A DNA stretch of 64,000 nucleotides from Pseudoneobacillus sp042683745 (GTDB lineage: Bacteria > Bacillota > Bacilli > Bacillales > Cytobacillaceae). Under the pieces are notes generated by a model. That model saw only the letters and a list, made by a program, of their open reading frames with translations, ran no database searches and was not told the DNA's origin. The number at the start of each line of letters is the position of its first letter. The stretch's first letter is position 1. The DNA lies in assembly GCF_042683745.1 (NCBI RefSeq), contig NZ_JBHUJX010000012.1:62001-126000 (forward strand), in the 5' to 3' direction. Positions 7,927-16,207 of the stretch are shown piece by piece. The position numbers and the translations under genes were made by a program.

Positions 7927-8646
7927 ATGATTACATTAATCGTTAATGCAGATGATTTTGGTTTAAGTCATGGGGTCAATTACGGGATTCTGGATAGCCA
8001 TTTATATGGTATTGTAAATTCGGCAACTATGATGATGAATGCGCCAGGAACGGATCATGCCATAAAATTAGCAAAAAAATACCCAAGTCTGAAGGTTGGT
8101 ATCCATCTTGTTCTAACGTGTGGAAAACCATTATTACAAGATGTACCATCATTAGTGGACCAAAACGGTAACTTTAATTCATTATCCACATTAACAAGTC
8201 GATTAGATATTTCATTAGATGAATTGGAAAGAGAATGGACTGCTCAAATTGAAAAATTTTTAGTTTCAGGGCTTAGTCTAACCCATATAGATAGCCATCA
8301 TCATGTTCACACACTGGAAGAATTTCTACCAGTGGTCCAAAAATTGGCAAATAAATATAAGATACCGGTAAGAACAAATGGGTCTAATAGAATGGAAAAT
8401 GTTGAATCATTTTCAGACCTTTGTCTTTTTGATTTTTACGGAGATGGAGTGACAAATGATTTTTTTAATAAACTGCTCGAACGCATAGAAGATGGAAAAA
8501 AAGTTGAAGTAATGTGTCATCCAGCCTATATGGACAATTACTTACTACGAAGCTCATCTTACACATTTAATAGGTTAAGGGAACTTGAAATTCTGACCAC
8601 TGTTGCACTACCTGAAGGCATTGTTTTAGAAGAGGTTATTGGATGA
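7927..8646 (+). CDS. chbG: ChbG/YdjC-family carbohydrate deacetylase
   Basis: A 239-residue YdjC-family deacetylase. The metal and catalytic motif NADDFG has D9 and D10, H60 follows in VGIHLVLT, and H124/H125 lie in IDSHHHVH; these are the family's zinc-binding and catalytic positions. ChbG removes one N-acetyl group from chitobiose- or chitotriose-phosphate so that the GH4 enzyme can act and, in E. coli, so that the inducer forms. Its presence as last gene of a PTS/GH4 operon is the strongest argument that the operon is for chitobiose rather than cellobiose. Start ATG 7927 follows CAAGGGGATTAAT. Confidence 0.88.
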   Translation: MITLIVNADDFGLSHGVNYGILDSHLYGIVNSATMMMNAPGTDHAIKLAKKYPSLKVGIHLVLTCGKPLLQDVPSLVDQNGNFNSLSTLTSRLDISLDELEREWTAQIEKFLVSGLSLTHIDSHHHVHTLEEFLPVVQKLANKYKIPVRTNGSNRMENVESFSDLCLFDFYGDGVTNDFFNKLLERIEDGKKVEVMCHPAYMDNYLLRSSSYTFNRLRELEILTTVALPEGIVLEEVIG

Positions 8647-8790
8647 TGATAAACTTATCATCTAAAGTGTCCTCATTATTACGTTATTTTTGAAAAAGTT
8701 TCAATTATAATTTCGATAATGGTTAGAAATCGCTGATTTGTATCTAATGAGAACACTCAAAATCATTTTTTCTCTTTTATGTATATTATT

Positions 8791-8809
8791 AGAACAAACG
8801 TTCTATAAT
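8791..8809 (+). promoter_or_regulatory. LexA/DinR SOS box overlapping a -10 element
   Basis: AGAACAAACGTTCT (8791-8804) matches the Bacillus SOS box core GAAC-RNRY-GTTY exactly. It is joined directly to TATAAT (8804-8809), so LexA binding would cover the promoter of the small WYL-type gene 22 bases downstream. No clear -35 box is visible. Confidence 0.75.
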
Positions 8810-8830
8810 GTAATGAGAGGGGGGGACGAT

Positions 8831-9049
8831 TTGCGGGGAATTTTGCTTAGAGCAATCGAAAGTCAAACACCTATCGAAATCATTTATTTGTCTAAAGATG
8901 GATCAATTACTCAACGTAAGCTTCGGGTGTTGGCTATTATTGATCATCAAATAAAAGCATTTTGTTTTTCAAGTAATAAATATCGTGTTTTTAATCTTTT
9001 AAATATCTTATCTGTTTCACCTGTTAGAAAACGATATCGAGATGCATAA
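8831..9049 (+). CDS. small WYL-domain-like protein, SOS-controlled
   Basis: A 72-residue protein that resembles a lone WYL domain: an N-terminal helix (GILLRAIESQTPIEI), then strands IIYLSKDGSITQRKL, and a C-terminal segment KYRVFNLLNILSV. WYL domains bind nucleic acid or ligands and are common in regulators of DNA-damage and phage-defence systems. TTG 8831 is chosen because GAGGGGGG lies just upstream; an earlier ATG would place the promoter inside the gene. The SOS box implies LexA control. It has a strong terminator and no operon partner. No HTH domain is present, so its own mode of action is unknown. Confidence 0.7.
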   Translation: MRGILLRAIESQTPIEIIYLSKDGSITQRKLRVLAIIDHQIKAFCFSSNKYRVFNLLNILSVSPVRKRYRDA

Positions 9050-9060
9050 TCTTAACTCAG

Positions 9061-9091
9061 GCACAACTAGATCCCCTAGTTGTGCTTTTTT
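9061..9091 (+). terminator. intrinsic terminator after the WYL-like gene
   Basis: A perfect 10-bp stem, GCACAACTAG with CTAGTTGTGC, a 5-nt loop and six T. Confidence 0.9.
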
Positions 9092-9271
9092 ACTTTCAAT
9101 AATTTTGATTGTCCACTAAAAAAAAATTGACTAGGTGTTAAAAATTAATTTATTTTCAGATGAACGATGTATATAATCGCCCTTTTTATGGGATATAGTC
9201 ACTTTGTTTATGCGCATAGAAGAGGTTGGCCATATGATAAAAAAAGATTAATAGAATGTGGTGAACAGGCT

Positions 9272-10201
9272 ATGAAACAACTAGAATTAATCTCTTACAA
9301 AGTGAAAGAAGTAGTTCCAAAGATTAAATCTATACAAGATGGTGTAAAATATATTGAAGCTCCATCATTATGGAAACAGGGAATTAAAGGTGATGATGTG
9401 GTTGTTGCTGTATTAGATTCTGGCTGTCAAATGGATCATCCATTGTTACAGTCACAAATTATTGGAGGATATAATTTTACAACTGATTACAAAGGTAATC
9501 CAGCTAATTTCTCTGATAATACCGGCCATGGCACACATGTGTGTGGAATAATTGCAGCGTCGAATAATTCCACAGTAGTGGGGGTCGCTCCAAAAGTAAG
9601 TCTACTTGTATTAAAGGTTGTCACCAAAAACGGAAGAGGTGATAATAAATGGAGTATTCAAGCTATTGAGTATGCCATTCGATGGAGAGGACCAAATCAA
9701 CAACGAGTTCGGGTGATTTCCATGTCCCTTGGTGGCCCTGATAATGATCCTAAATTGCATCAAGCTGTAAAGAAAGCTGTTACAAACAACATCGTTTTTG
9801 TTTGTGCTGCGGGGAATAAAGTGACTTCCATTTCTAGAAACCAGTCTTTATATCCCGGCTCATATAAAGAAGTGATCAAAGTTGGCTCCATTAATTTGCA
9901 AGGTGAAATTTCAAGTTTCACGAATACTAGCCCTGAAATTGATATTTTTGCTCCAGGAGAAAATATACTTTCAACTTACTTAAATAGTGGATATGCAGTA
10001 ATGTCTGGAACATCAATGGCTACACCATACGTTTCTGGTGCTATCGCATTACTTATTCAATATAAAGAAGGTTTACTGAGACGAAGATTAACAGTAAGTG
10101 AAATATATAAAATATTAATGAAAAGAACAATTGAAGGTCGATCAAATAGATTTAAACAACATGAACATAGGATACTAAAGCTTGCAAGGTATCGTTTATG
10201 A
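9272..10201 (+). CDS. S8 serine protease, intracellular subtilisin-like
   Basis: A 309-residue subtilase with catalytic D49 (AVLDSG), H86 (NTGHGTHV) and S248 (SGTSMATP), plus oxyanion N182 (CAAGN). It has no signal peptide. The N-terminus carries LISYK at residues 6-10, matching the position of the LIPY inhibitory prosegment of Bacillus intracellular subtilisins, which are made as inactive dimers and trimmed late in growth. That match and the family length (about 320) favour ATG 9272; the frame is open back to an ATG at 9167, which would add 35 unrelated residues. No good SD supports either start. It probably acts in cytoplasmic protein turnover. Confidence 0.85.
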   Translation: MKQLELISYKVKEVVPKIKSIQDGVKYIEAPSLWKQGIKGDDVVVAVLDSGCQMDHPLLQSQIIGGYNFTTDYKGNPANFSDNTGHGTHVCGIIAASNNSTVVGVAPKVSLLVLKVVTKNGRGDNKWSIQAIEYAIRWRGPNQQRVRVISMSLGGPDNDPKLHQAVKKAVTNNIVFVCAAGNKVTSISRNQSLYPGSYKEVIKVGSINLQGEISSFTNTSPEIDIFAPGENILSTYLNSGYAVMSGTSMATPYVSGAIALLIQYKEGLLRRRLTVSEIYKILMKRTIEGRSNRFKQHEHRILKLARYRL

Positions 10202-10318
10202 TAATCCTAAAAGATTTTTAAAGTTAAAAGTTGAATAGGACCGAATCGTAATGTCTATTGCGATATCACAGGGAGATTCATTGTCAACTAGTATCAAGTA
10301 CCGATTATCTTGCATAAT

Positions 10319-11089
10319 TCACTCCCACTGTTTTGTTGCCTTAACCTGCTTTAACGTCGCTACGATAAGAAAGCTAACAATCACTAATAAGAGCCATGAA
10401 CTCACTTTTCCTAGATGAACGAGACTCCATGAATCAGTTTGATTTGGATATTGCCAAGCCCCAAAGAAGGTTGCAATATTTTCGGCTATCCATATAAAAA
10501 ATCCGATAAGTACAAAAGAAAGGACGAGCGGCATACGGTATCGAGTTCCATCAACCTCGTATGAAACCGAAGATTGCAAAAAGACGAAAATGACAAGTCC
10601 AGATAACCACCATCGGATATCAATCCAATAATGATGAGTGAAAAAATTCAAATAAATCATAGTTGCAAGAGGTACAACTATCGAAAACGGTGGCCACTGA
10701 ACTAATTCAACCTTTAATCTCCTCCACGCTTGGCAAAGATAACTTGCTACACTTGCATACATGAATCCGCTGTACAAAGGCACTCCTAAAATTTTGAAAT
10801 AGCCTTCCTCTGGATAAGACCACGATCCCATATGTACCTTGAATAGTTCAAGTGTAAGCCCAATTAGGTGGAACAATGAGATAACTTTTAGTTCATCCCG
10901 TGTTTCAAGCCCAGAATGCAGCATCCACCACTGCATCAGAAGGCAGATGAACAGTAGCCAGTCATACCGTGGTAGGAAGGGGGGAGGCATAATTTTTGTA
11001 AAAGCTAAAGAGGCAAAAATAACTACAGGAAACAAACATGATAGAGCCTGCTCCCAACCAAACCGAACGAATTGTTTTAGTGCTCTCAT
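10319..11089 (-). CDS. DUF817 integral membrane protein (YoaT-like)
   Basis: A 256-residue membrane protein with about eight hydrophobic segments and many Trp residues, matching the DUF817/YoaT family of unknown function. ATG 11089 follows a good SD (ATGGAGGTACAATTT); upstream in-frame codons lie in a repeat-like sequence and are rejected. It lies downstream of an XRE regulator and a DUF2975 protein on the same strand, the same neighbourhood as yoaS-yozG-yoaT in Bacillus subtilis, though a 66-base gap with a repeat-like element separates it from the regulator. Confidence 0.75.
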   Translation of the reverse strand: MRALKQFVRFGWEQALSCLFPVVIFASLAFTKIMPPPFLPRYDWLLFICLLMQWWMLHSGLETRDELKVISLFHLIGLTLELFKVHMGSWSYPEEGYFKILGVPLYSGFMYASVASYLCQAWRRLKVELVQWPPFSIVVPLATMIYLNFFTHHYWIDIRWWLSGLVIFVFLQSSVSYEVDGTRYRMPLVLSFVLIGFFIWIAENIATFFGAWQYPNQTDSWSLVHLGKVSSWLLLVIVSFLIVATLKQVKATKQWE

Positions 11090-11102
11090 AAATTGTACCT
11101 CC

Positions 11103-11157
11103 ATTTTTGGGACGATGAACCTGTCCCCGTGTCCCACGTAGACCTGTGCCCACCATC
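11103..11157. repeat. GGGAC-rich imperfect palindromic element
   Basis: Between the DUF817 gene and the XRE gene there is a GC-richer stretch with repeated GGGAC(A/G) and GTCCC words (GGGACGATGAACCTGTCCC, then GTGTCCCACGTAGACCTGTG). It differs in composition from its surroundings and shares the GGGACG/CGTCCC theme with hairpins at 13279 and 23599. It looks like a dispersed Bacillus repeat remnant. Confidence 0.4.
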
Positions 11158-11380
11158 ATAATTCTTGGATGTCCTCATCACTTTTGTATTCTAAAATATC
11201 TCCAGGTTGACATTCTAAAGCTTTACAGATCGCTTCTAAAGTTGATAATCGAATTGCCTTTGCCTTCCCATTTTTCAAAATAGAAAGGTTAGCCATTGTG
11301 ATTCCAACTCTTTCCGAAAGTTCTGTTACACTCATTTTCCTTTTGGCTAACATCACATCAATATTGATTATCATCGCCAT
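11156..11380 (-). CDS. small XRE/Cro-type regulator (YozG-like)
   Basis: A 74-residue protein made of one Cro/CI-type helix-turn-helix (MSVTELSERVGITMANLSIL) followed by the segment LEAICKALECQPGDILEY, typical of YozG-like one-domain regulators. ATG 11380 is placed after GAGGTGAAGACA; the in-frame GTG at 11389 is part of that SD. It starts ten bases after the stop codon of the DUF2975 gene, so the two form a transcription unit. Pairs of DUF2975 membrane protein and XRE regulator are common in Bacillus; what they sense is unknown. Confidence 0.85.
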   Translation of the reverse strand: MAMIINIDVMLAKRKMSVTELSERVGITMANLSILKNGKAKAIRLSTLEAICKALECQPGDILEYKSDEDIQEL

Positions 11381-11390
11381 TGTCTTCACC

Positions 11391-11867
11391 TCAGACTGTT
11401 AAGTCATTTTCAGATTTTATATCAATCGCTTCCTGTAATAGTCTTTGAAGTACAGCGGCAAAGACTGCAATTACCATTGAAGCAAAAATTGGGACCATCC
11501 CGATTATGACAAGACCTGGTGCATCGTCTAGCTCTGCTACAAGAAAAACAAATGGCTCAATAACCACATACAATCCACTGATTATCATTGCACAGATTTT
11601 AATATTTTTAAGAGCTTTAACAGAAATTTGCGAGAAAGCTTGGTTCTTATCAATATAGCTTAGAAGTTTAAAAGCCTGGTACAATGCAAAGAAAAACGGT
11701 ATCACTGAAACATACATACCAATTAAGATGGGATAAAGAATGTGAGCATATTCTGGATTTGCAGGATTTCTAATTAACCAGTACACCCCAAATATACATA
11801 AAGCAAGAACTGGAGTTCCAATAAGAAAAACAGCCATCCTTAAAAATAGTGTTGATCCTCGTTTCAT
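11391..11867 (-). CDS. DUF2975 membrane protein (YoaS-like)
   Basis: A 158-residue protein with four hydrophobic segments (about residues 8-28, 42-65, 92-115 and 125-145) and the loop LLSYIDKNQAFSQISVKALKNIK, which is split by family pattern into the YIDKNxAFS motif of DUF2975. It is first in a unit with the XRE regulator. ATG 11867 follows GAGGTGCTTTTT; the GTG at 11876 overlaps the SD. Function is unknown; a role as membrane partner of the XRE regulator is inferred from constant gene pairing. Confidence 0.8.
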   Translation of the reverse strand: MKRGSTLFLRMAVFLIGTPVLALCIFGVYWLIRNPANPEYAHILYPILIGMYVSVIPFFFALYQAFKLLSYIDKNQAFSQISVKALKNIKICAMIISGLYVVIEPFVFLVAELDDAPGLVIIGMVPIFASMVIAVFAAVLQRLLQEAIDIKSENDLTV

Positions 11868-12174
11868 AAAAAGCACCTCACATATTTATAGTCAATTTAA
11901 ATTTAACACGCTATTTATCGTTTTACAATAAATTATTATCCTTTTTTATTATATTATTATTGTTAAGTAACATTTGTTTGAATTTAGACAAAGTCATAAA
12001 ACAATCTGTATTATAAAATGCGGTTAACTTTTGGTACGTGGGGTGAAAAGGTATTTATTGTATAAAATCGAATATATAAATATTGGCAGTCATAAATCTT
12101 AGCAATAAAGTGGCACTACAATAATGCTTCAACATCTGGATTTGCGAAGCAAATCTGATAGGAGGAACTAGATT
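11868..12174. other. divergent intergenic region
   Basis: AT-rich region between the YoaS-like gene and the MDR oxidoreductase. A TTGTAA/TAAATT pair with 17-base spacing on the minus strand could be the promoter of the DUF2975 unit. A small hairpin, GATTTGC-GAA-GCAAATC at 12139-12155, sits just before the SD of the downstream gene. Nothing else is recognised. Confidence 0.4.
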
Positions 12175-13146
12175 ATGAAAGCGATTATTTATAATAAATA
12201 TGGTCCATCGCATGTTCTAAAGCTCATGAATATTGAAAAACCTATTCCAAAGGATGATGAAGTACTCGTAAAGATCCATGCTTCATCTGTAAATCCATTA
12301 GACTGGCATACGATGAGAGGAACTCCATATCTCGTACGCTTACAGTCGGGATTAAGTGGACCGAAGAATAACAGGTTAGGATCAGATATGGCAGGGCAGG
12401 TTGAAGCGGTGGGCAAGAATGTGAAGGGTTTTCAACCAGGCGATGAAGTATTCGGAGGAGGCAACGGTACTTTTGCTGAATATGTATGTACTTCAGAAAA
12501 ATTGTTGGTGAAGAAACCTGCTAACGTGACATTCGAACAAGCAGCTGCTTTACCTATAGCGGCTTTCACTGCACTTCAAGGACTGCGGGATCATGGGCGC
12601 ATAAAATCAGGTCAGAAAGTCTTAATAAATGGTGCAGCAGGTGGTGTAGGTACCTTCGCAGTTCAAATTGCCAAATCAATGGGAGCAGAGGTGACAGGTG
12701 TCTGTAGCACTAGAAATGTAGAAATGGTACAATCCATAGGCGCAGATCATGTTATCGATTACACACAAGAGGACTTTACTTTAAGCCAAAAATCATATGA
12801 TCTTATTTTTGACACAATAGGAAACCACCCCCTCTTAAAATGTAGAAGTGTATTATCAGAGGATGGAACTCTATTAATGGTAGGTTCTCAGAGCAATGGA
12901 AAATTTCTTGGACCACTTGCCAGATCTATTAGAGGCCTATTGATGACAAGGTTCATAAGTCAAAGATTTATAATGTTTATAGCAATGTGGAAGAAGGAGG
13001 ACTTGATCGTATTGCAAGAGCTTATAGATTCTGGAAAAGTAACACCAGTCATCGACAGGTGTTATAGTTTAAATGAGGTTCCAGAAGCAATTAGATATCT
13101 TGAAAAGGGGCACGCTCGAGGGAAAGTCGTAATTTCTTTAAAATAA
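12175..13146 (+). CDS. MDR-superfamily NAD(P)-dependent oxidoreductase (quinone reductase-like)
   Basis: A 323-residue medium-chain dehydrogenase/reductase. The GroES-like domain covers residues 1-125 and the nucleotide-binding fold contains GAAGGVGTFAVQIAK, the quinone-oxidoreductase form of the motif. The Cys cluster of zinc alcohol dehydrogenases is absent, so it is a zinc-free member (RTN4IP1/QOR-like) that probably reduces quinones or alkenals with NADPH. ATG 12175 follows GATAGGAGGAACTAGATT. It stands alone between divergent and unrelated genes; its substrate cannot be deduced. Confidence 0.8.
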   Translation: MKAIIYNKYGPSHVLKLMNIEKPIPKDDEVLVKIHASSVNPLDWHTMRGTPYLVRLQSGLSGPKNNRLGSDMAGQVEAVGKNVKGFQPGDEVFGGGNGTFAEYVCTSEKLLVKKPANVTFEQAAALPIAAFTALQGLRDHGRIKSGQKVLINGAAGGVGTFAVQIAKSMGAEVTGVCSTRNVEMVQSIGADHVIDYTQEDFTLSQKSYDLIFDTIGNHPLLKCRSVLSEDGTLLMVGSQSNGKFLGPLARSIRGLLMTRFISQRFIMFIAMWKKEDLIVLQELIDSGKVTPVIDRCYSLNEVPEAIRYLEKGHARGKVVISLK

Positions 13147-13461
13147 CAATAATAAGCATTTGAAATTAAATCAAGGTCTACACTGTTTCAAAATGGCAAG
13201 ATTTTAATTGTTATATTGTTATTAAAATTGCCAGAGGAACCTTAAGTGGTCACAATCAAATCTAATATGGTTTAAGTCAAAGGGACGGGCCTCTATTTCA
13301 ATTAGAAGTAGAAGATCCGTCCCTTTGTTTTAATTTTCTATATTTTGTTGTTTTACGGAGTATCTTTATACATGCTACACTGAATAGACTAATACTATCT
13401 AAGAATAGTTTCGATGTTTCATAGTAGTTAGATATTCAATCAATAGCTGGGTGGTGATAAC
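13147..13461. other. intergenic region with a GGGACGG hairpin
   Basis: No gene is seen. The only clear structure is the inverted repeat described at 13279-13330. The rest is AT-rich and unremarkable, with the promoter of the SGNH gene presumably in the last 100 bases. Confidence 0.4.
13279..13330 (+). terminator. terminator-like inverted repeat, GGGACG family
   Basis: AAAGGGACGG (13279-13288) and CCGTCCCTTT (13317-13326) form a perfect 10-bp stem around a 28-nt loop, followed by GTTTT. It could terminate the oxidoreductase transcript. The stem sequence recurs at 23599-23643, so it may also be a dispersed repeat. Confidence 0.5.
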
Positions 13462-14400
13462 ATGCAGGGGAAAAAAACAATGCTCATGATTACTATAATT
13501 TTAATAGGAAGTATTTTTATATATATTTTTTTTCTCAATCATAATCAAACAAAGTATGTAACTATAGAAACGAAGTCTGCATCGATAAATGAACCAATTG
13601 AAAATGAGACGGAAGATACTACAGCAAAAAAAGAGGAACAACTAGAAGTAGTTGAGGATAATGATAAACCAATAGCAGAAAAAATTAAGGAAAAGGTTAG
13701 GGAAGTATTAGATGATGTACTCGTCGTATTCAAGAAAGATCAAAGGATCGTTTCAATCGGCGATTCACTCACTCTAGGTATCGGAGATGAAACAGAGAGT
13801 GGTGGGTATGTTGGAATATTAAACCATACTTTTGAAGACAAAAACTTAAATATAACTATAGAAAACTATGGAAAAAGAGGCAACCGTACAGATCAATTAC
13901 TAGATCGGCTCGAAAAAAAAGAAATTACTTCTTCCATTAAGAAGGCTGATATCGTCTTGATAACTATTGGTGCAAACGACATTATGAAGGTGGCAAAAAA
14001 CAATTGGACGAATCTTAATATGAAGCCTTTCGAAGCAGAAAGAGTGGAATATACGGAGCGATTACGATCCATTTTCAATAAAATAAATGAAATAAATCCA
14101 GAAGTAGATATTTATTTAATTGGCTTTTATAATCCCTTTGAATTTTACTTTAGTGACATTGAACAATTAGGAATTATCATGGAGAGCTGGAATGAATCTA
14201 GTAAATTAGTTACCGAAGAATTTGAAAATGTAAATTACATTCCCATACAAGATTTATTTTCCCATACCCAGGAAGACTTATTAGCTGAGGATCGTTTTCA
14301 CCCAAACACTAAAGGCTATAAACTGATGGCAAAGCGTATCTTGGAATACCTGGAAGAATTGAGTAAAAATACAGAGATAACAACAGAAGATTTAGAATAG
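13462..14400 (+). CDS. membrane-anchored or secreted SGNH/GDSL hydrolase
   Basis: The 312-residue protein has a hydrophobic N-terminal segment (residues 6-26) that should anchor or export it, an acidic low-complexity linker (about 40-75), and an SGNH hydrolase domain from residue 94. Block I is IGDSLTLG with nucleophile S102, block III is GANDI, and block V is DRFHPN with the catalytic Asp and His. This resembles Bacillus YpmR-type lipase/esterases. It should act on an ester outside the membrane. ATG 13462 follows GGGTGGTGATAAC. Confidence 0.82.
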   Translation: MQGKKTMLMITIILIGSIFIYIFFLNHNQTKYVTIETKSASINEPIENETEDTTAKKEEQLEVVEDNDKPIAEKIKEKVREVLDDVLVVFKKDQRIVSIGDSLTLGIGDETESGGYVGILNHTFEDKNLNITIENYGKRGNRTDQLLDRLEKKEITSSIKKADIVLITIGANDIMKVAKNNWTNLNMKPFEAERVEYTERLRSIFNKINEINPEVDIYLIGFYNPFEFYFSDIEQLGIIMESWNESSKLVTEEFENVNYIPIQDLFSHTQEDLLAEDRFHPNTKGYKLMAKRILEYLEELSKNTEITTEDLE

Positions 14401-14462
14401 AAAGAATATCAAAGGGTAAGCCCAAATTAGAAACTATATCTTTTTACGATGGTAGATACTAA

Positions 14463-14494
14463 AGCGATTACTTAATGATGTACCAGTAATCGCT
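14463..14494. other. perfect 10-bp hairpin without T tract
   Basis: AGCGATTACT and AGTAATCGCT pair perfectly around a 12-nt loop between two convergent genes. Neither side has a T tract, so it may stop transcription weakly or protect mRNA ends. Confidence 0.5.
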
Positions 14495-14603
14495 CCAGAG
14501 GTTGTCTATTGCTTTGTCACTATATTGTATGACTTATTTAAAAAAGTAACTAATTAGTTTGTCCATTTTTTTAAAAAAATAGGTAAATTATGAACTATCT
14601 ATC

Positions 14604-15206
14604 TTAAATTCTGGGTCTAAATACAGAATTTGATTGATTATGTTTGAGGAACTCAAGTAATTGTTCTGCCATATAGCTTGAACTATATTTAAATCCGCCA
14701 TTTATCCATTCGATCATTAGACCTAATATTGCATATGCTTGATAACTTGCATGTAATTCTCGGTTAATTTTTGGATCAGGTAGAGAATCGTTTAAATCAT
14801 GCAATGCCAGTTCTATTAAGACATGACAAAACTTATGTTGAAAACCAGCTAATGTGTTTGTTTGAACGATAAGGGAATAGAATTTAGAGTATTTAATTAC
14901 GTGATCAAATATTTTTATAACAGAAGTGTTAAGTTTATTTACCTCTAACACTTCCTTGTTTTTATATGGTTCACGGAAGGATTCAATCAAGTCTGTCATA
15001 ACCTCGTCGATGATTTCATTTAATATGTCTTCAGTATATTGATAATGTTTATAGAAGGTCCCTCTATTTAAATCTGCCAATCGTACAATATTTGAAATAG
15101 AAATCTCCCTGATATCCTTCTCATGCATTAATGATATCATGGCATCCCTCATGGCCATCTTTGATTTAACAATTCTTCTATCCATATAGTCATTTTTAAT
15201 AGACAT
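14604..15206 (-). CDS. TetR/AcrR-family regulator
   Basis: The 200-residue protein has an N-terminal TetR helix-turn-helix (residues 15-60, with ISISNIVRLADLNRGTFYKHY) and a divergent ligand-binding domain that ends in a TetR_C-type ILGLMIEWINGGF segment. It is divergent from an SDR gene at 15383 and probably controls it. GGGGGATTTAA precedes the ATG. The ligand is unknown. Confidence 0.85.
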   Translation of the reverse strand: MSIKNDYMDRRIVKSKMAMRDAMISLMHEKDIREISISNIVRLADLNRGTFYKHYQYTEDILNEIIDEVMTDLIESFREPYKNKEVLEVNKLNTSVIKIFDHVIKYSKFYSLIVQTNTLAGFQHKFCHVLIELALHDLNDSLPDPKINRELHASYQAYAILGLMIEWINGGFKYSSSYMAEQLLEFLKHNQSNSVFRPRI

Positions 15207-15237
15207 TTAAATCCCCCACTGTTCAATAAATATACTT

Positions 15238-15334
15238 ACTATACAATAGTTGGTCATTGTGTGCATTAATAGACATTTGGCAGAACATTTGCTGATTGAA
15301 AGGGTATTTATCCTATAAGTATACTATAAGTAGT
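15238..15334. promoter_or_regulatory. candidate TetR operators in the TetR/SDR divergent region
   Basis: Two related short palindromes, ACTATACAATAGT (15238-15250) and ACTATAAGTAGT (15323-15334), lie one near each divergent gene. Shared half-site ACTA. Assignment is by position and similarity only. Confidence 0.3.
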
Positions 15335-15382
15335 TATAGTTTAATATTGAAAATGAATACTAAAACATGTGGAGGATTACTA

Positions 15383-16141
15383 ATGAGACTTCAAAATAAA
15401 ATAGCGGTTGTCACCGGCGCAGCTTCAGGAATGGGAAAAGCCATAGCTATACTTTATGCAAAACAAGGAGCAAAAGTAGTCGTTTCAGACATCAATATTG
15501 AAGCAGCAAATCTAACCGTTGAGGAAATTAAGTCAAATGGTGGGGAAGCTATAGCAATAATGGCAAATGTTGCAAAAGAAGCTGATATACAAAATTTAAT
15601 TGATACAACTGTAAATACATATGGAACATTGGACATCTTAGTCAATAATGCAGGGATTATGGATAACTTTGAACCTGCTGGTGATATTGAAGATGAAAAA
15701 TGGGAAAGAGTTTTTGCTATCAATACAACAAGTGTAATGCGTGCAACACGCAAAGCTTTACCAATCTTCCTTGAGAAACAGTATGGTGTAATTATTAACG
15801 TTGCTTCGGCTGGTGGACTTCAAGGAGCTAGAGCAGGTGCTGCTTATACAGCTTCTAAGCATGCTGTGGTAGGATTCACTAAGAATACTGGATTCATGTA
15901 TGCAACAAAAGGAATTCGTTGCAACGCCATCGCACCAGGAGGGGTCGAAACAAACATAAGTGCCTCCATGACAAATATTAACCACTTTGGCATGGGACGC
16001 ATTCAACCAGGGTTGGGAATAAACCCACGAGTGGGAAAACCAGATGACATTGCCAACATTGCTCTATTTCTAGCCTCCGATGAATCTAGTTTTGTTAATG
16101 GAACAGTTATTACAGGGGATGCAGGTTGGACTGCCTATTAA
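15383..16141 (+). CDS. short-chain dehydrogenase/reductase (FabG/glucose dehydrogenase-like)
   Basis: A 252-residue classical SDR. The cofactor loop is TGAASGMGKA (residues 12-21), NNAG follows near residue 90, the catalytic Ser is in NVASAGG, and the YTASK motif supplies Tyr and Lys. The end, NGTVITGDAGWTAY, is the usual C-terminal SDR signature. It reduces or oxidises an unknown carbonyl/alcohol with NAD(P). ATG 15383 follows GTGGAGGATTACTA; the frame is open further upstream but without an SD. The divergent TetR gene suggests substrate-responsive control. Confidence 0.85.
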   Translation: MRLQNKIAVVTGAASGMGKAIAILYAKQGAKVVVSDINIEAANLTVEEIKSNGGEAIAIMANVAKEADIQNLIDTTVNTYGTLDILVNNAGIMDNFEPAGDIEDEKWERVFAINTTSVMRATRKALPIFLEKQYGVIINVASAGGLQGARAGAAYTASKHAVVGFTKNTGFMYATKGIRCNAIAPGGVETNISASMTNINHFGMGRIQPGLGINPRVGKPDDIANIALFLASDESSFVNGTVITGDAGWTAY

Positions 16142-16155
16142 TAAAGAATGTGTAT

Positions 16156-16188
16156 AAACCGTTAGGAGCGATCTTGGCGGTTTTTTAT
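16156..16188 (+). terminator. probable terminator after the SDR gene
   Basis: AAACCG and CGGTTT flank a partly paired loop and are followed by TTTTATTTTT. Confidence 0.55.
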
Positions 16189-16207
16189 TTTTACTGATCA
16201 TGTTTGC

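Noticed and set aside
10839..11141. A 100-codon plus-strand frame
   Set aside because: It is antisense to the DUF817 gene, which has clear membrane-protein features and a good SD; the plus-strand product has no sensible composition.
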